Positions 38,207-51,892 are shown, counted from the first letter of the stretch. The stretch is DNA of 64,000 nt from Pontederia crassipes (GCA_030549335.1 JAUKPH010000018.1:124001-188000); one strand, 5' to 3'. The notes: generated from the sequence alone by a model not told the origin. Made by a program: numbers and translations.

Positions 38207-39308
38207 TGAACTTTTACATAGAAAACTCCAAGCCCGAAAAAGAAAAAAAACATAATTCATTGATCAAACCTGAATTTATTTTGAATTAAATAGGACGAGT
38301 TCCAATATTTTTTTCTGTACTCACATTCTACAAAAAGCAAATATTTTTTTCTAGACCTGATCATTTTTTCTCCCGACATGATCTAATTCGATCTAACATT
38401 ACTAGAATGTTTGACCATATGCGAACTACACGATCCACATGTTAATTACTTTCAATCATTTAACGATCGTTGAACCGTAAAGACGATCGATTTGAATTAA
38501 ATTGCTGTTGAATTCATATCTAATTTACAACCTTTGTAACAATAAATAAAATGGCCTTATCATTTGAGATAAATACATATGATTAAATAGAGAAAAATGG
38601 AACTATATATATTATAGATTTAATGGAGGTGTAAATCTATATGGTGTAAATCACTCTTTTTAGGTAAGTTATTATTATTTTTATTAATAATACTTATATA
38701 TATATAGATTATATATTATGAAATAGAACTATAATAGAGAAATATTATGTGCCATGATACTTATATGCCTCTTCCTTTCATGAGCATCAAATTCCATGCG
38801 CTCTTGCCTTCGCCAACTTTTTAATTTCGATTAGAAGGAGAAGCTCATGTGCCTAAAATAAGGGAAAAAAAAGAAGATTTCTTATTCATGAATCGAAAGG
38901 TCCACATTGTCGTGCTTTTATTTTCACAACTCCTTTTCTTTATTCACTTCTTATTCTACCAGATATTTGTTTCCCCTACTAAAAAACTGTGCAATCTTTT
39001 AGATGATTCTTTTTCTATTATCCGACCATTTTTAGGTGTTTGCTAATATTTTTAGGTGAGCTTTTATAAGTGCCTTGGAGACAACAAAATTGCTACATAG
39101 GTGCGAGTTTTCATCAAATTAGCTGCAGTGCAGGATATCATCAATACAAAAATTTTCCAAGCTTATTTCACTCATCATGTTCTGCATCTTCATCACACAT
39201 ATTACTTGCACATATGCTCATGTTCATCACAATCGAGTCTAAAGTTCTTTCAGCCATCAACAATGGATCACTGTCTTTGTTTTTTTTTTCTTTTTGGTTC
39301 TTTGAGAT
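37858..39308. other. intergenic between LINE and E2 gene
   Basis: Apart from the microsatellite, AT-rich with no gene recognised. Most of it to about 39060 is the duplicated segment. Confidence 0.6.
38117..38206. repeat. (ATT)n microsatellite
   Basis: About 30 uninterrupted TTA/ATT units. An open frame through it reads as poly-tyrosine and is an artefact. Confidence 0.98.
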
Positions 39309-40907
<1,599 letters not shown>

Positions 40908-41331
40908 TGAAATTTATAACAGATATAAATTCTAGAGGTTGCAAAATACTTCTTACAATGGAAGCGTATCGTCGGAGTTTTTTCACGAACACTTAACGAA
41001 CGCACTTGCACCTCAGAATCGGAAACCGAACCTCTGAAAAACGAAACTCTTTGTCACAGCACAAGTTCTTTTGGACGAACCTCTGCGAAAGTGTGTTTGA
41101 GATCTATGATATAGGTCCCATTTTATAGGGTAGGAAGACTTTGAGATAAATTAGGCAAAATACATCACGCGAGATCGTACGGACGTGCGCACTCCAAGTA
41201 CGTCATCACGCGGGATCTGCGCGAACCTCGCGCGCGTGATCGCGCAAGATCCTCGCGCGTGATCCGCGCTTCCATCCGAGTGGACCGCGCACGCCGCCCA
41301 CTGTGTAGCCCAAAAGGGCATTTGCCCTTCA
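40908..41331 (-). repeat. copia B 3' LTR
   Basis: 424 bp. Contains a CG-rich block (41165-41290) of repeated CGCGCGTGATCGCGC words. Confidence 0.88.
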
Positions 41332-42311
41332 ATCTCCCACTTGTCCGCATTGGGCATTCTACTTTCATGAGTCCAGAATTAGTAAATGTGCCATGCGACC
41401 CACGAGTACAAGATACATGTTAAGGTTCAATCGCTCAACTATCTCTAGAGCGTATCTCATGCTCGTTAGAATTTCATGACAGCTCACATATGAGCCAACA
41501 AATGCTCAAATAATGTAACTCGTTATGCCCTTTGTCTTGCAGCATAACGAAGACAACGTATGTCTTGCTCCGCGGTAACTGTTTTTCACATACACTATTT
41601 TCAAAAAATAGTTGGCCAATTGTACGTGAAAGTTTTATGCAACTCATAACAGTTCTTTCTCTCGCCCTTATGTCTCTTAGTAGTGAATTAGCTGCTTTCC
41701 TAGACGTGACTTGACATGCTACTTTACTTTTCACCTTTGAGTACCCTGCTAAAGTAGTAAGCACTAATTCCTTTCCTTAAGACATAGTCAAGAGTTTAAG
41801 GGCATGTGCAGATGAATCAACTGTTAGAGACTCACACCATGATAATCATCGAACTAATCAATTCATCATGTCTCTCTAGGTTGACTTTGCATACTTGGTA
41901 CTAAACACAAGTATTGCGATGGAGACTCCCACTGAATGAGCGTATGTCTAGCTCTATTTAATTATACACTGCACAGACTTAAGTCCAATCGCTACCTTTT
42001 AACGTCTGGCTCGAGTTTTCAAATTGCTCGCTATCCAATAACCCCAAATTTGAATCTTGCATCTGGCATCGCTCTCTCTTTATCAGGCGACGTTGAGTTA
42101 CTAAAACTCATGTTTTAACAATCACACTATTACTCACATAGTTCATTCCGCTCGCAATTTCATGAGCGTCAAAAATATTTGTTCATGTGAGTGAACAAAT
42201 CTAGGTCTGATCGACATACTTCTCACATGCATAACAAGACTTCACAACAATGAATTTATCAAAGAAAAATTACATTTTATTCATTAAAAATTTGAGTACA
42301 TCATTGTACAT

Positions 42312-45300
42312 TTATAATCTACGCAGCCTTAAGGCATTTACATGTCTCAAGAATGTCTCTCTTGACAATGGCTTGGTGAACGGATTAGCAACTATTTTGT
42401 GCATTGATATGTACTCAACTGAGATCTCCTCTTTGACTTCTTGATTTCGTACAAATTTGTACTTTGTGTCGATATGCTTTCATTTGCAATGATATTTCTT
42501 GTCCTTCACATAAGTTATGGCTACTTGATTGTCACAGTGAAGGATCATCTTCTTCACTGCATTCTCAGAAATCCTCAAGTTTTGAAGGAATCTTCTAAGT
42601 CATAAGGCATCTTGTACTGCCACTGAACAAGCTATGAATTCTGCCTCCATAGTTAATAGTGTCACACAATTTTATTTTTTGATACTCCAAGTTATAACGC
42701 CATTGCTGAGCAAGAAAGTATATCAAGAGGTGGATTTCCGTTCAACAACGTCACCAGCCAAATCGGCATCGGTTAATCCAGCAAGTCGTAGACTTCCTCC
42801 ATGATAGCACAATGCACGATTTGCAATACCCTTGAGGTATCTCATGATTCTTTTCATCACCTTCCAATATTGGCATCCTGGATTAGCCTGATATCAACTA
42901 AATAAACCCACAGCAAAACATATGTCCGGCCGAGTACACATCATAACGTACATCATGTTGCCGACCACACTCGCATAGGGAACATTGGACATTTCCTTTT
43001 GTTCCTCTGAAGTTTTTGGCACATGTTCAAGCTTAAAATCTCACCTTTCATAATAGGAGTGTCAATGGGTTTGCAGTCATCCATGCAGAATCGTTCCAAA
43101 ACCTTCTTTATATATGATTTTTGCGACAAGACAAGGAGTCGTTTGGAATGGTCACGCTGGATTTTCTCACCCAGTATGTATGTTGCTTCACCCATATCCT
43201 TCATCTCAAACAAGGAGGACAACCATTGTTTAATGGTAATGGCATAGTCTATTATTCCCAGCTATTAGAATGTTGTCCAGATATAACGTCAGGATAGCAA
43301 AATTATCCTCGGACTTATGGACATACACATAGTGATCTTCATCAATCATGTTAAAATCGTACGAAACGATTGATTGATGAAATTTCAGATACCACTGTCT
43401 AGATGATTGTTTGAGTTCATAAATGGACCAACGCAGCTTGCAAACTTTGCGTTATTCTCCTTTTACAATGAAGTCTTGAGGTTGCTCCATGTAAATTTTA
43501 TCATCTAGTTCTCCATTGAGAAATGCGGTATTTACATCCATTTGATGTAATTCTAAGTCCATATGTGCGATGATAGCTAAAATTAGGCGAATTGAAGCAA
43601 ACCTTACAATATATGCAAAAGTTTCTTCATAGTCAATACCCGCAGTTTGGGTGAAACCTTTTGCCACTAGACGAGCATTATATCTCTCAATTGATCCATC
43701 CACGTCATGTTTAATTTTGAGAACTCATTTGTTCCCAATTGACTTACAGCCTGGCAGGAGATCAACCAAGTCTCAGACTTGATTTTTCTGCATAGACCAT
43801 AACTCTTCCTCCATTGCCTTAATTCATTCTTCCTTAGCAGGGGACGAGAGAATTTTTTTGATAGATTTGGGCTCAACTTCATCTTCCAGACTTACTATGT
43901 TGATCTCATGTGGTCCATGTTCATGTAGCCCTTCGATTTCATATCATCGACGCAAAACATATTTTCTAGTAGTCAGTCAAAGAGAACTTTCATGTTGGTT
44001 ATCAGTTGACGGTTGCGAATCTCTCCCACTCGGATCAAGCTGTGGTACGAAGAAAATTAACTCCTCAACGGGTTGATCCGCTTGTGCTATCAAATCGGGA
44101 TCTTCTTCATTTAGAAGAAGTCCCTTGTCAATTTCGTCTTGCTTAGGAAACTCATTCTCTATGAATGTCACATCCCTACTTTCGATTTTCGTTATTGTAC
44201 CATCTTCTCTTTCTCTTATAAATACATAGCCCTTGGAGGTTTCACAATATCTTATAAATATACATTTTTGTCCTCTAAGACCCAACTTTCCATACTTATG
44301 GGAGTTGTTTAGAACATAGGCTGCGCAACCCCAAGGGCAAATAACTAATGTTATGTTTTTGGCTTGTCCAAAGTTTATAAGGCATGGTAGGAATGAATTT
44401 CGATAGTACACGATTTAAAATGTAGGCAGCAGTCAATAGCGCATCTCTCCAGTACGAAATTAGAAGATTTGCTTGCGCCATCGTGAATTGAACCATATCA
44501 AATAAGGTACGATTTCGTCTTTCCGTAACATCATTTTGTTGCGGAGTTCTCGGTACTGTTAGTTGCCTAATTATATCTTTTTCATCACATAACTTCTTGA
44601 ATAAGTTGGAGAGATATTCACATCTACAGTTGGTTCGCAAGACTTTAATCTTGCGATCCACTTGATTCTCAGCCATGTTCATAAATCGTACAAAACAATC
44701 CAAGGCTTCAGACTTATGAAAAATCAAGTATATAACGTTGTAACGTGAATAATCAATAAATGTGATGAAGTAAGAAAAATCGTGTCTTGTATGAACATTC
44801 ATTGGACCACATATATCCGAATGTATTAATTGTAATTGGTACTCGACGCATTTTTCCATCACAAATGGTGTTCTTATTTTCTTACCAGCTAGACATTCCT
44901 CACAAGTTGGAAGATCAACTTTTGCGAGAGATCACAAGAGGCATTCTCTAGCAAGTCTATTTATTCGATCTTGACCAATGTATCATAGTCTGGCATGCCA
45001 AATGTTGGCACTATCATTCACATCAACAGATGATATAAAAGAATAACTATTAGCAATAGATACTATATTTAAAACATAGAAATCATTATTGAGAAAACCA
45101 TTGTATAGAAGAACATTGTCATGACATATTGTCATTTGTTTTCTCTGAAAATTTATTACATAACCAAGTTTGTCTAATGCTGACACAGAAAGTAAATTTT
45201 GTCTAAAAGTTGGAGCATATAGAACGTCGTGAAGGTAAAATATTTGACCGTTGCGAAGTTCTAACTTGCACGATCCAATGCCTTTAACTTCAACTCTTTC

Positions 45301-46325
45301 GTTGTTTCCAACGTAAATCCATTTGCTCCCCGCACTTATTCGGCAAAATTCTACGAAGACCCAACGATCTCTTGCTATATGGTCGGTGGCTCCTGAATCT
45401 GCAATCCACGAAGGTTGAGTTTCAGTAATTAAGGCACAACTTGAGACATAAGAAAAAGAATTGTGGTAAGGAAAAATCTTCTTTGACTCAGTGCAATCAC
45501 GAGCAAAATGACCACGTTTGCTACAATTGTAGCACTTTACTTTATTCATGTCTACTTTGCCATCACGTTTTTCACGTTTATGCTGGTGGCCTTGTGCTTT
45601 CTTCTGTCCAGCATCTGCACTCTTTTTATTTGGTTGCGACTTATGTGACATTTTTCTCTTGAATTGGGAACCAGCTCTTTGTCCATCATTGTCAGCAACT
45701 AATGCTTCAGAGGATTGATTCCTGGCTTGAAGAGATCCTCCATTTCAAGGTGGCGAGCAGTTTGGTCAAACGTTTTGACACCTTCGTTGTGCATCAAATT
45801 ACAACGCATGTGTTCCCAACTTTTTGGAAGAGAGCGGATCAGAGCTTGCACATATTGCTCATCATCGAGCATTTGCCCCGCACTTTTGAGTTCACAGATC
45901 ATGTTAGACATCTCCTGGATATGCTCCCTCATTGTATGATTTGATCGCTTCTGATAAGAGTCAAACTTGACCATGAGCATCCGACGCTTGGTGGTCGTGG
46001 TGAACACATACTTATTGCGGAGCGCCACCCACATTTCGAATGTTGTCTTATAGATTTCGAATTCGCACAAGAGTGAATTGCTCATCGTGCTCAACAATGT
46101 AATGCAAGCTATACGATTCTTTTTTGTCCAAGCCTGATAGACTTCCATGTGCCTCTGACGTTGGGTATTATGTCCAGGTGCAGGTTCATTGATAATATGA
46201 TTAATGATCTTCAAGACCTCTTGTTCTTCTATAAGATATTGGACCTTGCGGTGCCAAATATCATAATTGTCTCCATTGAGCTTCTCATTCTTGTTCAGGT
46301 TAGTAATTATTGTTTTGGAATCCAT
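42312..46325 (-). pseudogene. copia B gag-pol remnant
   Basis: On the - strand from ATG 46325: gag (MDSKTIITNLNKNEKLNGDN..., 46325-45699, YDIWHRKVQYLIEEQEVLK). Then a zinc knuckle CYNCSKRGHFARDC (about 45500-45540), protease WIADSGATDHIARD (about 45370-45410), integrase (TPQQNDVTERRNRTLFDM, 44500-44560), the post-integrase block GYVFIREREDGTITKIESRD (about 44180-44240), RT (YNARLVAKGFTQTAGIDYEE, 43620-43680; DVNTAFLNGELDDKIYMEQP, 43480-43550), and an RNase H end NPFTKPLSRETFLRHVNALR (42315-42380). The blocks sit in different frames and several are broken. Between about 46330 and 47811 is a non-coding AT-rich leader. 41343-42311 is also non-coding. Confidence 0.9.
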
Positions 46326-47811
46326 GGTCTAGTTTGGTCACAAAAATAGGAGAAAGTAGTGTTATGCATGTTGCAATTTTATCTGCAAACAACGTAAAAA
46401 AATGAAATAACAATATTCATGAAGTAGTGACATCGAGTGGTTGTTAGACTCCCACTCATTTCCCACTATTTCCAAGAAATATTATCATTCATTATTTTAA
46501 TAATGCGACAAAATTAATCTAAATGTTTGGATTTTAAATCAACACATAATTCAAAATTTTCTATTCTATGCATTTTGAATCAACTTATAATTCAAAATTT
46601 CCGAAATTCATTTCGTGTGGTGCACCAAATTATTTTTAATATGATCAGGACAATCAGGACTAGTGCAACGGGAGCTCTTCTCCGAGGGATGCCAATTAAA
46701 TAACCGTGCACTATCCTTCGTCTCGACATCACATTAGAAAAAAATGTGTTCCCACTATCACATATCAACCCTATTTTTGAAGACTGCGTTGACCATACAC
46801 CATACCAGTTCCTCAGAATTTTTTTAGACATGCATTTCGGGTCACGCACCACTCAACAGAAAGACATTAATTATTGAGACAATATTTGAATTTTAAGGTG
46901 CCTTAGTCCTATAAAAGAACTACATATGTTTTATATATTCTTTAATTACCTATAGTTTGTATAATTAGATCAACTAATTATCTTATTATAGGCTTGCATG
47001 AAACATGTATTTCAGTACATAGCCAAAGTTAATATTGTCATCTTAATTAATTCTCACAAAAGGAATTTCAAATCAATTTGAAATTCTAGGCAAATTATCA
47101 TGCTTAACAAGATTGGACATACCAATTTAATTTTGACACATAGTCAAAATTTTAATCACAGAAATAAATATCATTATGACATACATAAACGAAAATATTT
47201 ATTTCATGCATGATAACACATTTATTAGGCAATATTAGATATTGACATGCAAATTTAATCATTTAATTTAATGCTTTAAATCAACAAATGATTTTTTTAT
47301 AACATTAAATTGCATGCAATATTACAGAAAAAATATCTAAGGAAAAAACAAAATTTTCCTAATTTTTCGATATTTTCTAATAAATCTTTTCTATTTTCGA
47401 AATATTTTAAAAATTGGTGAAAATAAAAAACGAAAAGAAAAAGAAAAAACTGCTTATTGGGCCTCTCAGCCAGTCCAATTTGCCACTTCTCATATGTGCA
47501 AATCCTTTATACAAACTGGGTCTTCCAGCGCACCGTGTGCCTACTGGAAGAGTTTTTCCTTTTTTTTATTTTTTTTGCTGCAACATATGCAGAAAAAAAT
47601 TTCGAAAATTTCACAAAAAAATTAAAATAAATTCGAAAAATATATTATGGTCTAGGTTCATCCATAATATATTTGTGATGATAAACTCTACTTTATTCCT
47701 TAATTGTGTTCATACAACCGATGTGCGCAGATCGCAAATAATAATGAATATTATTTTTTTCGACGCAATCACGAGTTCGAGGAAAATATAAAAAAGTCAT
47801 GATATCAATAT

Positions 47812-48181
47812 TGGAATTTATAACAGATATAAATTCTACAGGTTGTGAAATACTTCTTGCAGCGGAAGCGAATCGTTGAGGCTTTTCCACGAACTCTTGA
47901 CGAACGCACTTACACCTCGAGATCGAGAAGCGAACTTTGGAGAACGAAACTCTTTATCAGAGCACAAGTACTTCTGGTGTGAAAGTGTGCTTGAGGTGCG
48001 CGCTCCAAGCACATCATCATGCTGGATCTGCGCGAACCTCGCGCGCGGCACAGTCAGCGCGCGTGTGCCTGCGTGATCGCGCAGGATCCTAGCGCGATAC
48101 GCGCGCGTGATCCGCGCACTTCCATCGGAGTGGGCCACGCACTCGGCCCACTGTGTAGCCCAAAAGGGCATTTGCCCTTCA
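47812..48181 (-). repeat. copia B 5' LTR
   Basis: 370 bp, alignable to 40908-41331 but clearly diverged. It is shorter and has a different arrangement of the CGCGCG-type repeats (48010-48120). Confidence 0.88.
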
Positions 48182-48340
48182 TTAACTAATTGCACAATAG
48201 ATCCCATTTGAATTCTGTTGTTTTACTTTTACCCATGGAGCAAGTTTAATCAGATTCCATCTTTTTGGTTTATTTTGCCTGCCAGCTGAAGAAAGTGGAG
48301 TTGTGTATAAATTTAAATTCTCAGAAAAATATCATCAACC

Positions 48341-48377
48341 GGGTGTTTGGTCTAGTGGTATGATTCTCGCTTTGGGT
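48341..48377 (+). pseudogene. tRNA-Pro(UGG) 5' half
   Basis: GGGTGTTTGGTCTAGTGGTA then TGATTCTCGCTTTGGGT is the acceptor strand, D-arm with box A, anticodon stem and TGG anticodon of a plant tRNA-Pro. After the anticodon loop the sequence departs (TTTTGAAGAC) and no T-arm or matching 3' acceptor strand follows; CTTCGAAT at about 48393 is the only faint box B resemblance. A truncated tRNA copy or the head of a tRNA-derived SINE. Confidence 0.75.
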
Positions 48378-48475
48378 TTTTGAAGACACGTCTTCGAATA
48401 TTGAGATTAATTAGGAAAACAAAAAAAATTAAATATCGTTACTATGAGATACATCTTAGAATATATTTACAGTAT

Positions 48476-48690
48476 AATTAGGATTTGAATTTAAAATAGT
48501 TTGGATTAAAAAATATGTATATTATAAGTTTTAAATAGGATGCTTCTTAGTTCTTAGATCATGTAACATATATACATATATAATTAGGATTTGAATTTAA
48601 AATAGGTTGGGATTAATAATATATATTATCAGTTTTAAATAGGATAATCATGTAATATATATATTACATGATTAAGATTTGAATTTAAAA
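48476..48690. repeat. imperfect tandem repeats
   Basis: Three diverged copies of a unit with AATTAGGATTTGAATTTAAA ... GGGATTAATAATATATATTA ... AGTTTTAAATAGGA (starts near 48476, 48581 and 48670). A 28-bp perfect palindrome lies at 48646-48673. Confidence 0.75.
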
Positions 48691-48699
48691 GATTGGGAT

Positions 48700-49309
48700 G
48701 AATATTGTCAAAATCTCGTCCTAAACTTGTATATTTATCTTTTTTTTTTCAGCCGACTTAAGTGTCTCATGTGATCACACCACGTGAGCCCAAGTGATTA
48801 AGGAGGGAAAAAACGACGACGCGTTGGTGCTGAAGGGAAAAAAAGACAACGCCCTAGTGGGTTGCCGTGCCGCCTGCCGCCGTGTGCTGCAGCAAGCGTT
48901 TCTGTCGCTCCCTGTGAATCGCTGGTACTCCCCTTCTCCTCCCTCCCTCAATCCCTCTCTCTCTGTCGCCGTTATTTTTCTGTCGCACCCATTCTTTTCC
49001 TCTGGCGCCACTCTGTTCTGTCGCTGGTCTCCCTGCTCGCGGCCTCAGCGCGCAGGTGAGCAGGGAGCAGTCCCCCTGCACCTGCTCCATGCTCATGAGC
49101 AGGGAGGCGTGCGCAGTTGTTTCCCTCCGAGAGGCACCGAGGTCTCCCTGCTCGCGCAAGCAGGGAGGCCGGTCGAGTTCTGTGCATGTTTAAACCCTGT
49201 TTAAAACTTTAAGTTAGGAATTAGAATTATATAAGTGCATGTGACGTTTCGTTATTCTGAATTTTGATGACATGGATGCTAAAAATTATTTTAGTTTTGG
49301 TAATTTGGA
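48700..49309. other. GC-rich unassigned stretch with inverted CTCCCTGCTC repeats
   Basis: From about 48790 to 49190 the base composition rises sharply. CTCCCTGCTC (49028 and 49143) and its reverse GAGCAGGGAG (49051 and 49098) occur several times and could form hairpins. Open frames on both strands are unsupported. It could be a gene fragment or a transposon filler; I recognise neither. Confidence 0.4.
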
Positions 49310-49767
49310 ATTTTATTTTTTTTGAAGCCAAGTAGGATGACAGTCATGATGTCTATCATACATTTTATTAATCAATAAATCTTTACAGGAGAAATATGTA
49401 CAATGAAGATATCAACTATATTTAGACCATTCTGAAATGACTTGCATGGACACTATATTGTCCATATAGAAATGCTCGTTCCAAATATGAAAGCATTCCG
49501 CCGTCGCCACAACAGCCATAGCAAGCAGATTGAAGTACTCCTTTTGTTAGAGACATATGTGTAGGCAACCCCTTCTAAATCACCTCCTCGGAAAGATCTC
49601 CATAAGTTTGTTTCTGTCGACATATTCAACACAGTTGCATCCATAACAGTCCAAACCTCTCTTGTCATAGTGCAGCAAAAAAATAAGTGATTTGAATCCT
49701 CCACTTCAATCTGGCAAAGAGCACAAGATGCGTCATTGGTTGTAACCCACCTCATCATATAGGATCT

Positions 49768-50758
49768 GGTAAATTACACGATTAGTTCCTCAACATTGAG
49801 TCATTTTCAAATCGGTCTCTCAATTTTAATTTGTAACTAGAACGTCCGCCAACTTTGATTTTCTTGCACGATTAGTCCTCTTGACCGGTGATAGTGGGTT
49901 TCGGTGGCCTCGTTTATGTGGCCGCCACTTGGAATTTTCTCTCACATCCACGTCATGGAAAAAAAATAATAATACTAAAAATTAACAAACGGCCAGGTGG
50001 ACCAGAGGGGGGCGCTCGGGAGAGAGCTCGCCGGAGGGGGGGCCATCGCCCCCCTCCTCTCTCCTGTGCGCGCGAGAGGAGGTCCCCTCTGGTCTCGCTC
50101 GACCAGAGGGGGGCCATCGCCCCCCCCTGGCAGAGCGGGAGGGGAGCTCGACCAGAGGTGTGTGTGTGTGTGGTGGGGGGGGGCATCGCCCCCCTCCCTC
50201 TCTCTCCTAATCGCCCTTGCCGGCGCGCGCGGGAGAGAGGAGGGGGGCGATGCTCCCCCCCACCTCTGGTCGAGCTCCCCTCCCTCTCTGCCGAGCGCCC
50301 TCGCCGGCGCGTGCGAGAGAGCCTCTCGCGCACGCCGGCGTTGGCCCCCTCTCTGGTCGAGTTCCGCCAGAGTGGGGCATCGCCCCCCCTCCTTTTCTCT
50401 CCCGAGCACCCTCGCCGGCGCGCGCGGGAGAGAGAAGAAGGGGGGCGATGCCCCCCCTCTGGTTGAGCTCGCCGTAGGGGGGCATCGCCCCCCTCCTCTC
50501 TTCCGAGCGCCCTCCTCTGGTCCACCTGGCCGTCTTTTAATTTTTAATATTATTTTATTATTTTTTACATGATGTGGATGTGAGAGAAAATTTCAAGTGG
50601 CGGCCACATAAGCGAGACAAACGAAAATCCACTATCACCGGTCAAGAGGAGTAATCGTGCAAGAAAATCAAAGTTGATGGACGTTCTAGTTACAAATTGA
50701 AGATGGGAGACCGGTTTGAAAACGACTCAAAGTTAGGGGACTAATCGTGTAATTTACC
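49768..50758. mobile_element. fold-back element with ~250-bp inverted ends (Mutator-like)
   Basis: Starts GGTAAATTACACGATTAGT and ends ACTAATCGTGTAATTTACC. Inverted similarity continues through TTGTAACTAGAACGTCC and GTGGCCGCCACTTG-type words to CCAGGTGGACCAGAGG (about 49991-50010) and its mirror (about 50515-50530). The centre is a GC-rich minisatellite. It interrupts the L1 zf-RVT domain. Long inverted ends suggest a Mutator-like or fold-back element, but I could not find a target duplication, so the class is uncertain. Confidence 0.75.
50010..50515. repeat. GC-rich minisatellite of GGGGGCGATGCCCCCC-type words
   Basis: Repeated units of roughly 60-80 bp combining GCATCGCCCCCCTCC, CTCTCTCCCGAGCGCC, CTCGCCGGCGCGCGCGG and CTCTGGTCGAGCTC. 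They create long overlapping open frames on both strands (up to about 190 codons) that are artefacts of composition. Confidence 0.9.
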
Positions 50759-50989
50759 CGTCTTCGTAGTAATCAAGCAAACACTTTGATCCTTAAAGGA
50801 ATCTTAAGCTTCCATATCAGCAGACAGTCCTTTGTGAAGTCTTCATCAATCTGAGTTCTATCCTCTAATAGTTTGTAAACTGCACGAACAGAAAATTGAC
50901 CAGAGTTCCAAGTAAATTTGGAATTTGATATTTGACATGTTGCTTAATATTTGATAACTTAGTGAAAATTTTTCTTTATTATAATGAAA

Positions 50990-51164
50990 CTCCGCCTATA
51001 TTTTATAGCCGGTCCCAAGCCCGGATAAAGGAGGAGGGTTGTGTTAGGCCCCGACAGCCAGCGTAAAACCTTGTCGAATCGCATGAACATGGATCTACGA
51101 ATGGCGTCGTATGATCCATGTAGCCGACCCCACCTAGTGGGATAAGGCTTTGTTGTTGTTGTTG
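50990..51164 (+). mobile_element. TTG-tailed SINE (Au-SINE-like), copy A
   Basis: About 175 bp from TCCGCCTATATTTTATAGCC to GGATAAGGC and (TTG)n. The flanking 13-bp duplication TATTATAATGAAA / TATTATAAAGAAA (50977-50989 and 51165-51177) has one mismatch. Four copies in this window share the same or nearly the same 5' edge, so this is a discrete short element rather than random LINE truncations. Confidence 0.85.
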
Positions 51165-51177
51165 TATTATAAAGAAA

Positions 51178-51714
51178 TTATAATATTATATTCAGTTTCG
51201 TGCTAGTTAATATATTAAAATAATTTGGTAGAATCGGTCGTTTCCTGTTACGTGTTCACAATTTATGTTTTTTCCCGGCCCTCCATGTCGTGTCCATTTT
51301 ACGTGTTTGACAACATTGGTTGGGATTAATAATATGATTAGTTTTAGTATTTAGGATACATATTAGATTAGTTTATTATAATTTTACATATTTTTTTAAT
51401 GTGATCCGTTGCTAAATAAATTTATATATTAGGATTAGAAATATGTTTAGGATTAGAATTAGACATCATGCATTAGTTTTAAATAATTTTATATACACGA
51501 TTTTCTTCATGTTATTAGATATTAAATATTATTAATTATAGGATAAGTTTTAGGATCTTATATTATATATGATAAGGATTAAAATTGAAATAAATTAGGA
51601 TTATTAGTTAAACTATTAAATATTATTAGATGACACATGGCGTTCTAATATTATGCCACTTGTCCCAAGCTCATGCTTTTACTTCTTCTTGTTTGAGAGG
51701 AATTTTTTTACCTC

Positions 51715-51759
<45 letters not shown>

Positions 51760-51892
51760 GTAATATTAGTAGTAGGAATAGTTGTTAGTATAATAATAGT
51801 AGCAGTAGGAATGGTTAATTTTCCTTTGGTTAGGATTAGTGATGCGATAAATTTGTAACAACTAAATTTGTAACTCTTCTGGAAAAAAATTT
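51178..51892. other. AT-rich intergenic with (TA)n at 51717-51749
   Basis: No gene seen. Long A/T runs and a TA microsatellite. Confidence 0.6.

Larger units (their letters stand above)
35345..39060. repeat. segmental duplication, copy 1 (PRP17 intron end, 3' end and downstream)
   Basis: Stretches of this region recur in the same order and orientation at 62037-64000. Examples: ATTATACCACTGTAATAATT (about 36148 and 62128), GGTTCTTGGGATAACCAATC (about 36383 and 62416), CCATAGGCTTGTCTTGGATG (about 36683 and 62601), and CATGATACTTATATGCCTCT (38754 and 63534). Copy 1 includes the last PRP17 exon and a LINE insertion that copy 2 lacks. The coding remainder of PRP17 is not duplicated in this window. 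Confidence 0.9.
40908..48181 (-). mobile_element. decayed Ty1/copia element (copia B)
   Basis: Related LTRs at 40908-41331 and 47812-48181 bracket a copia polyprotein on the - strand. Shared LTR words include GAAATTTATAACAGATATAAATTCTA-like starts (with changes) and CAAAAGGGCATTTGCCCTTCA ends. A polypurine-like AAGTGGGAGAT abuts the 3' LTR (41332-41342). A degenerate primer site (TTGATATCATGAC) follows the 5' LTR. I could not find a matching 5-bp target duplication, so ends may be off by a few bases. Confidence 0.9.
49310..50945 (-). pseudogene. L1-type LINE fragment (RT zinc-binding domain), split by an insertion
   Basis: On the - strand, 50945-50759 reads FSVRAVYKLLEDRTQ and LLIWKLKIPLRIKVFA. 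After a 991-bp insertion (49768-50758) it resumes with MMRWVTTNDASCALCQIEVE, SNHLFFCCTMTREVW and RRRNAFIF (49758-49453). This is the zf-RVT region found at the C-terminus of plant L1-type LINE ORF2, with its CxxC...HLFFxC signature. A T-rich run at about 49310-49323 is the poly(A) tail of the LINE, on the - strand. In-frame stops and 5' truncation make it dead. Confidence 0.82.

Noticed and set aside
38101..38289. Poly-tyrosine open frame
   Set aside because: It is the translation of the (ATT)n microsatellite.
48341..48420. Functional tRNA-Pro gene
   Set aside because: The T-arm and 3' acceptor strand are missing.
50010..50515. Open frames of up to about 190 codons on both strands
   Set aside because: They arise from GC-rich minisatellite repeats, exist in several frames at once and show no family motif.
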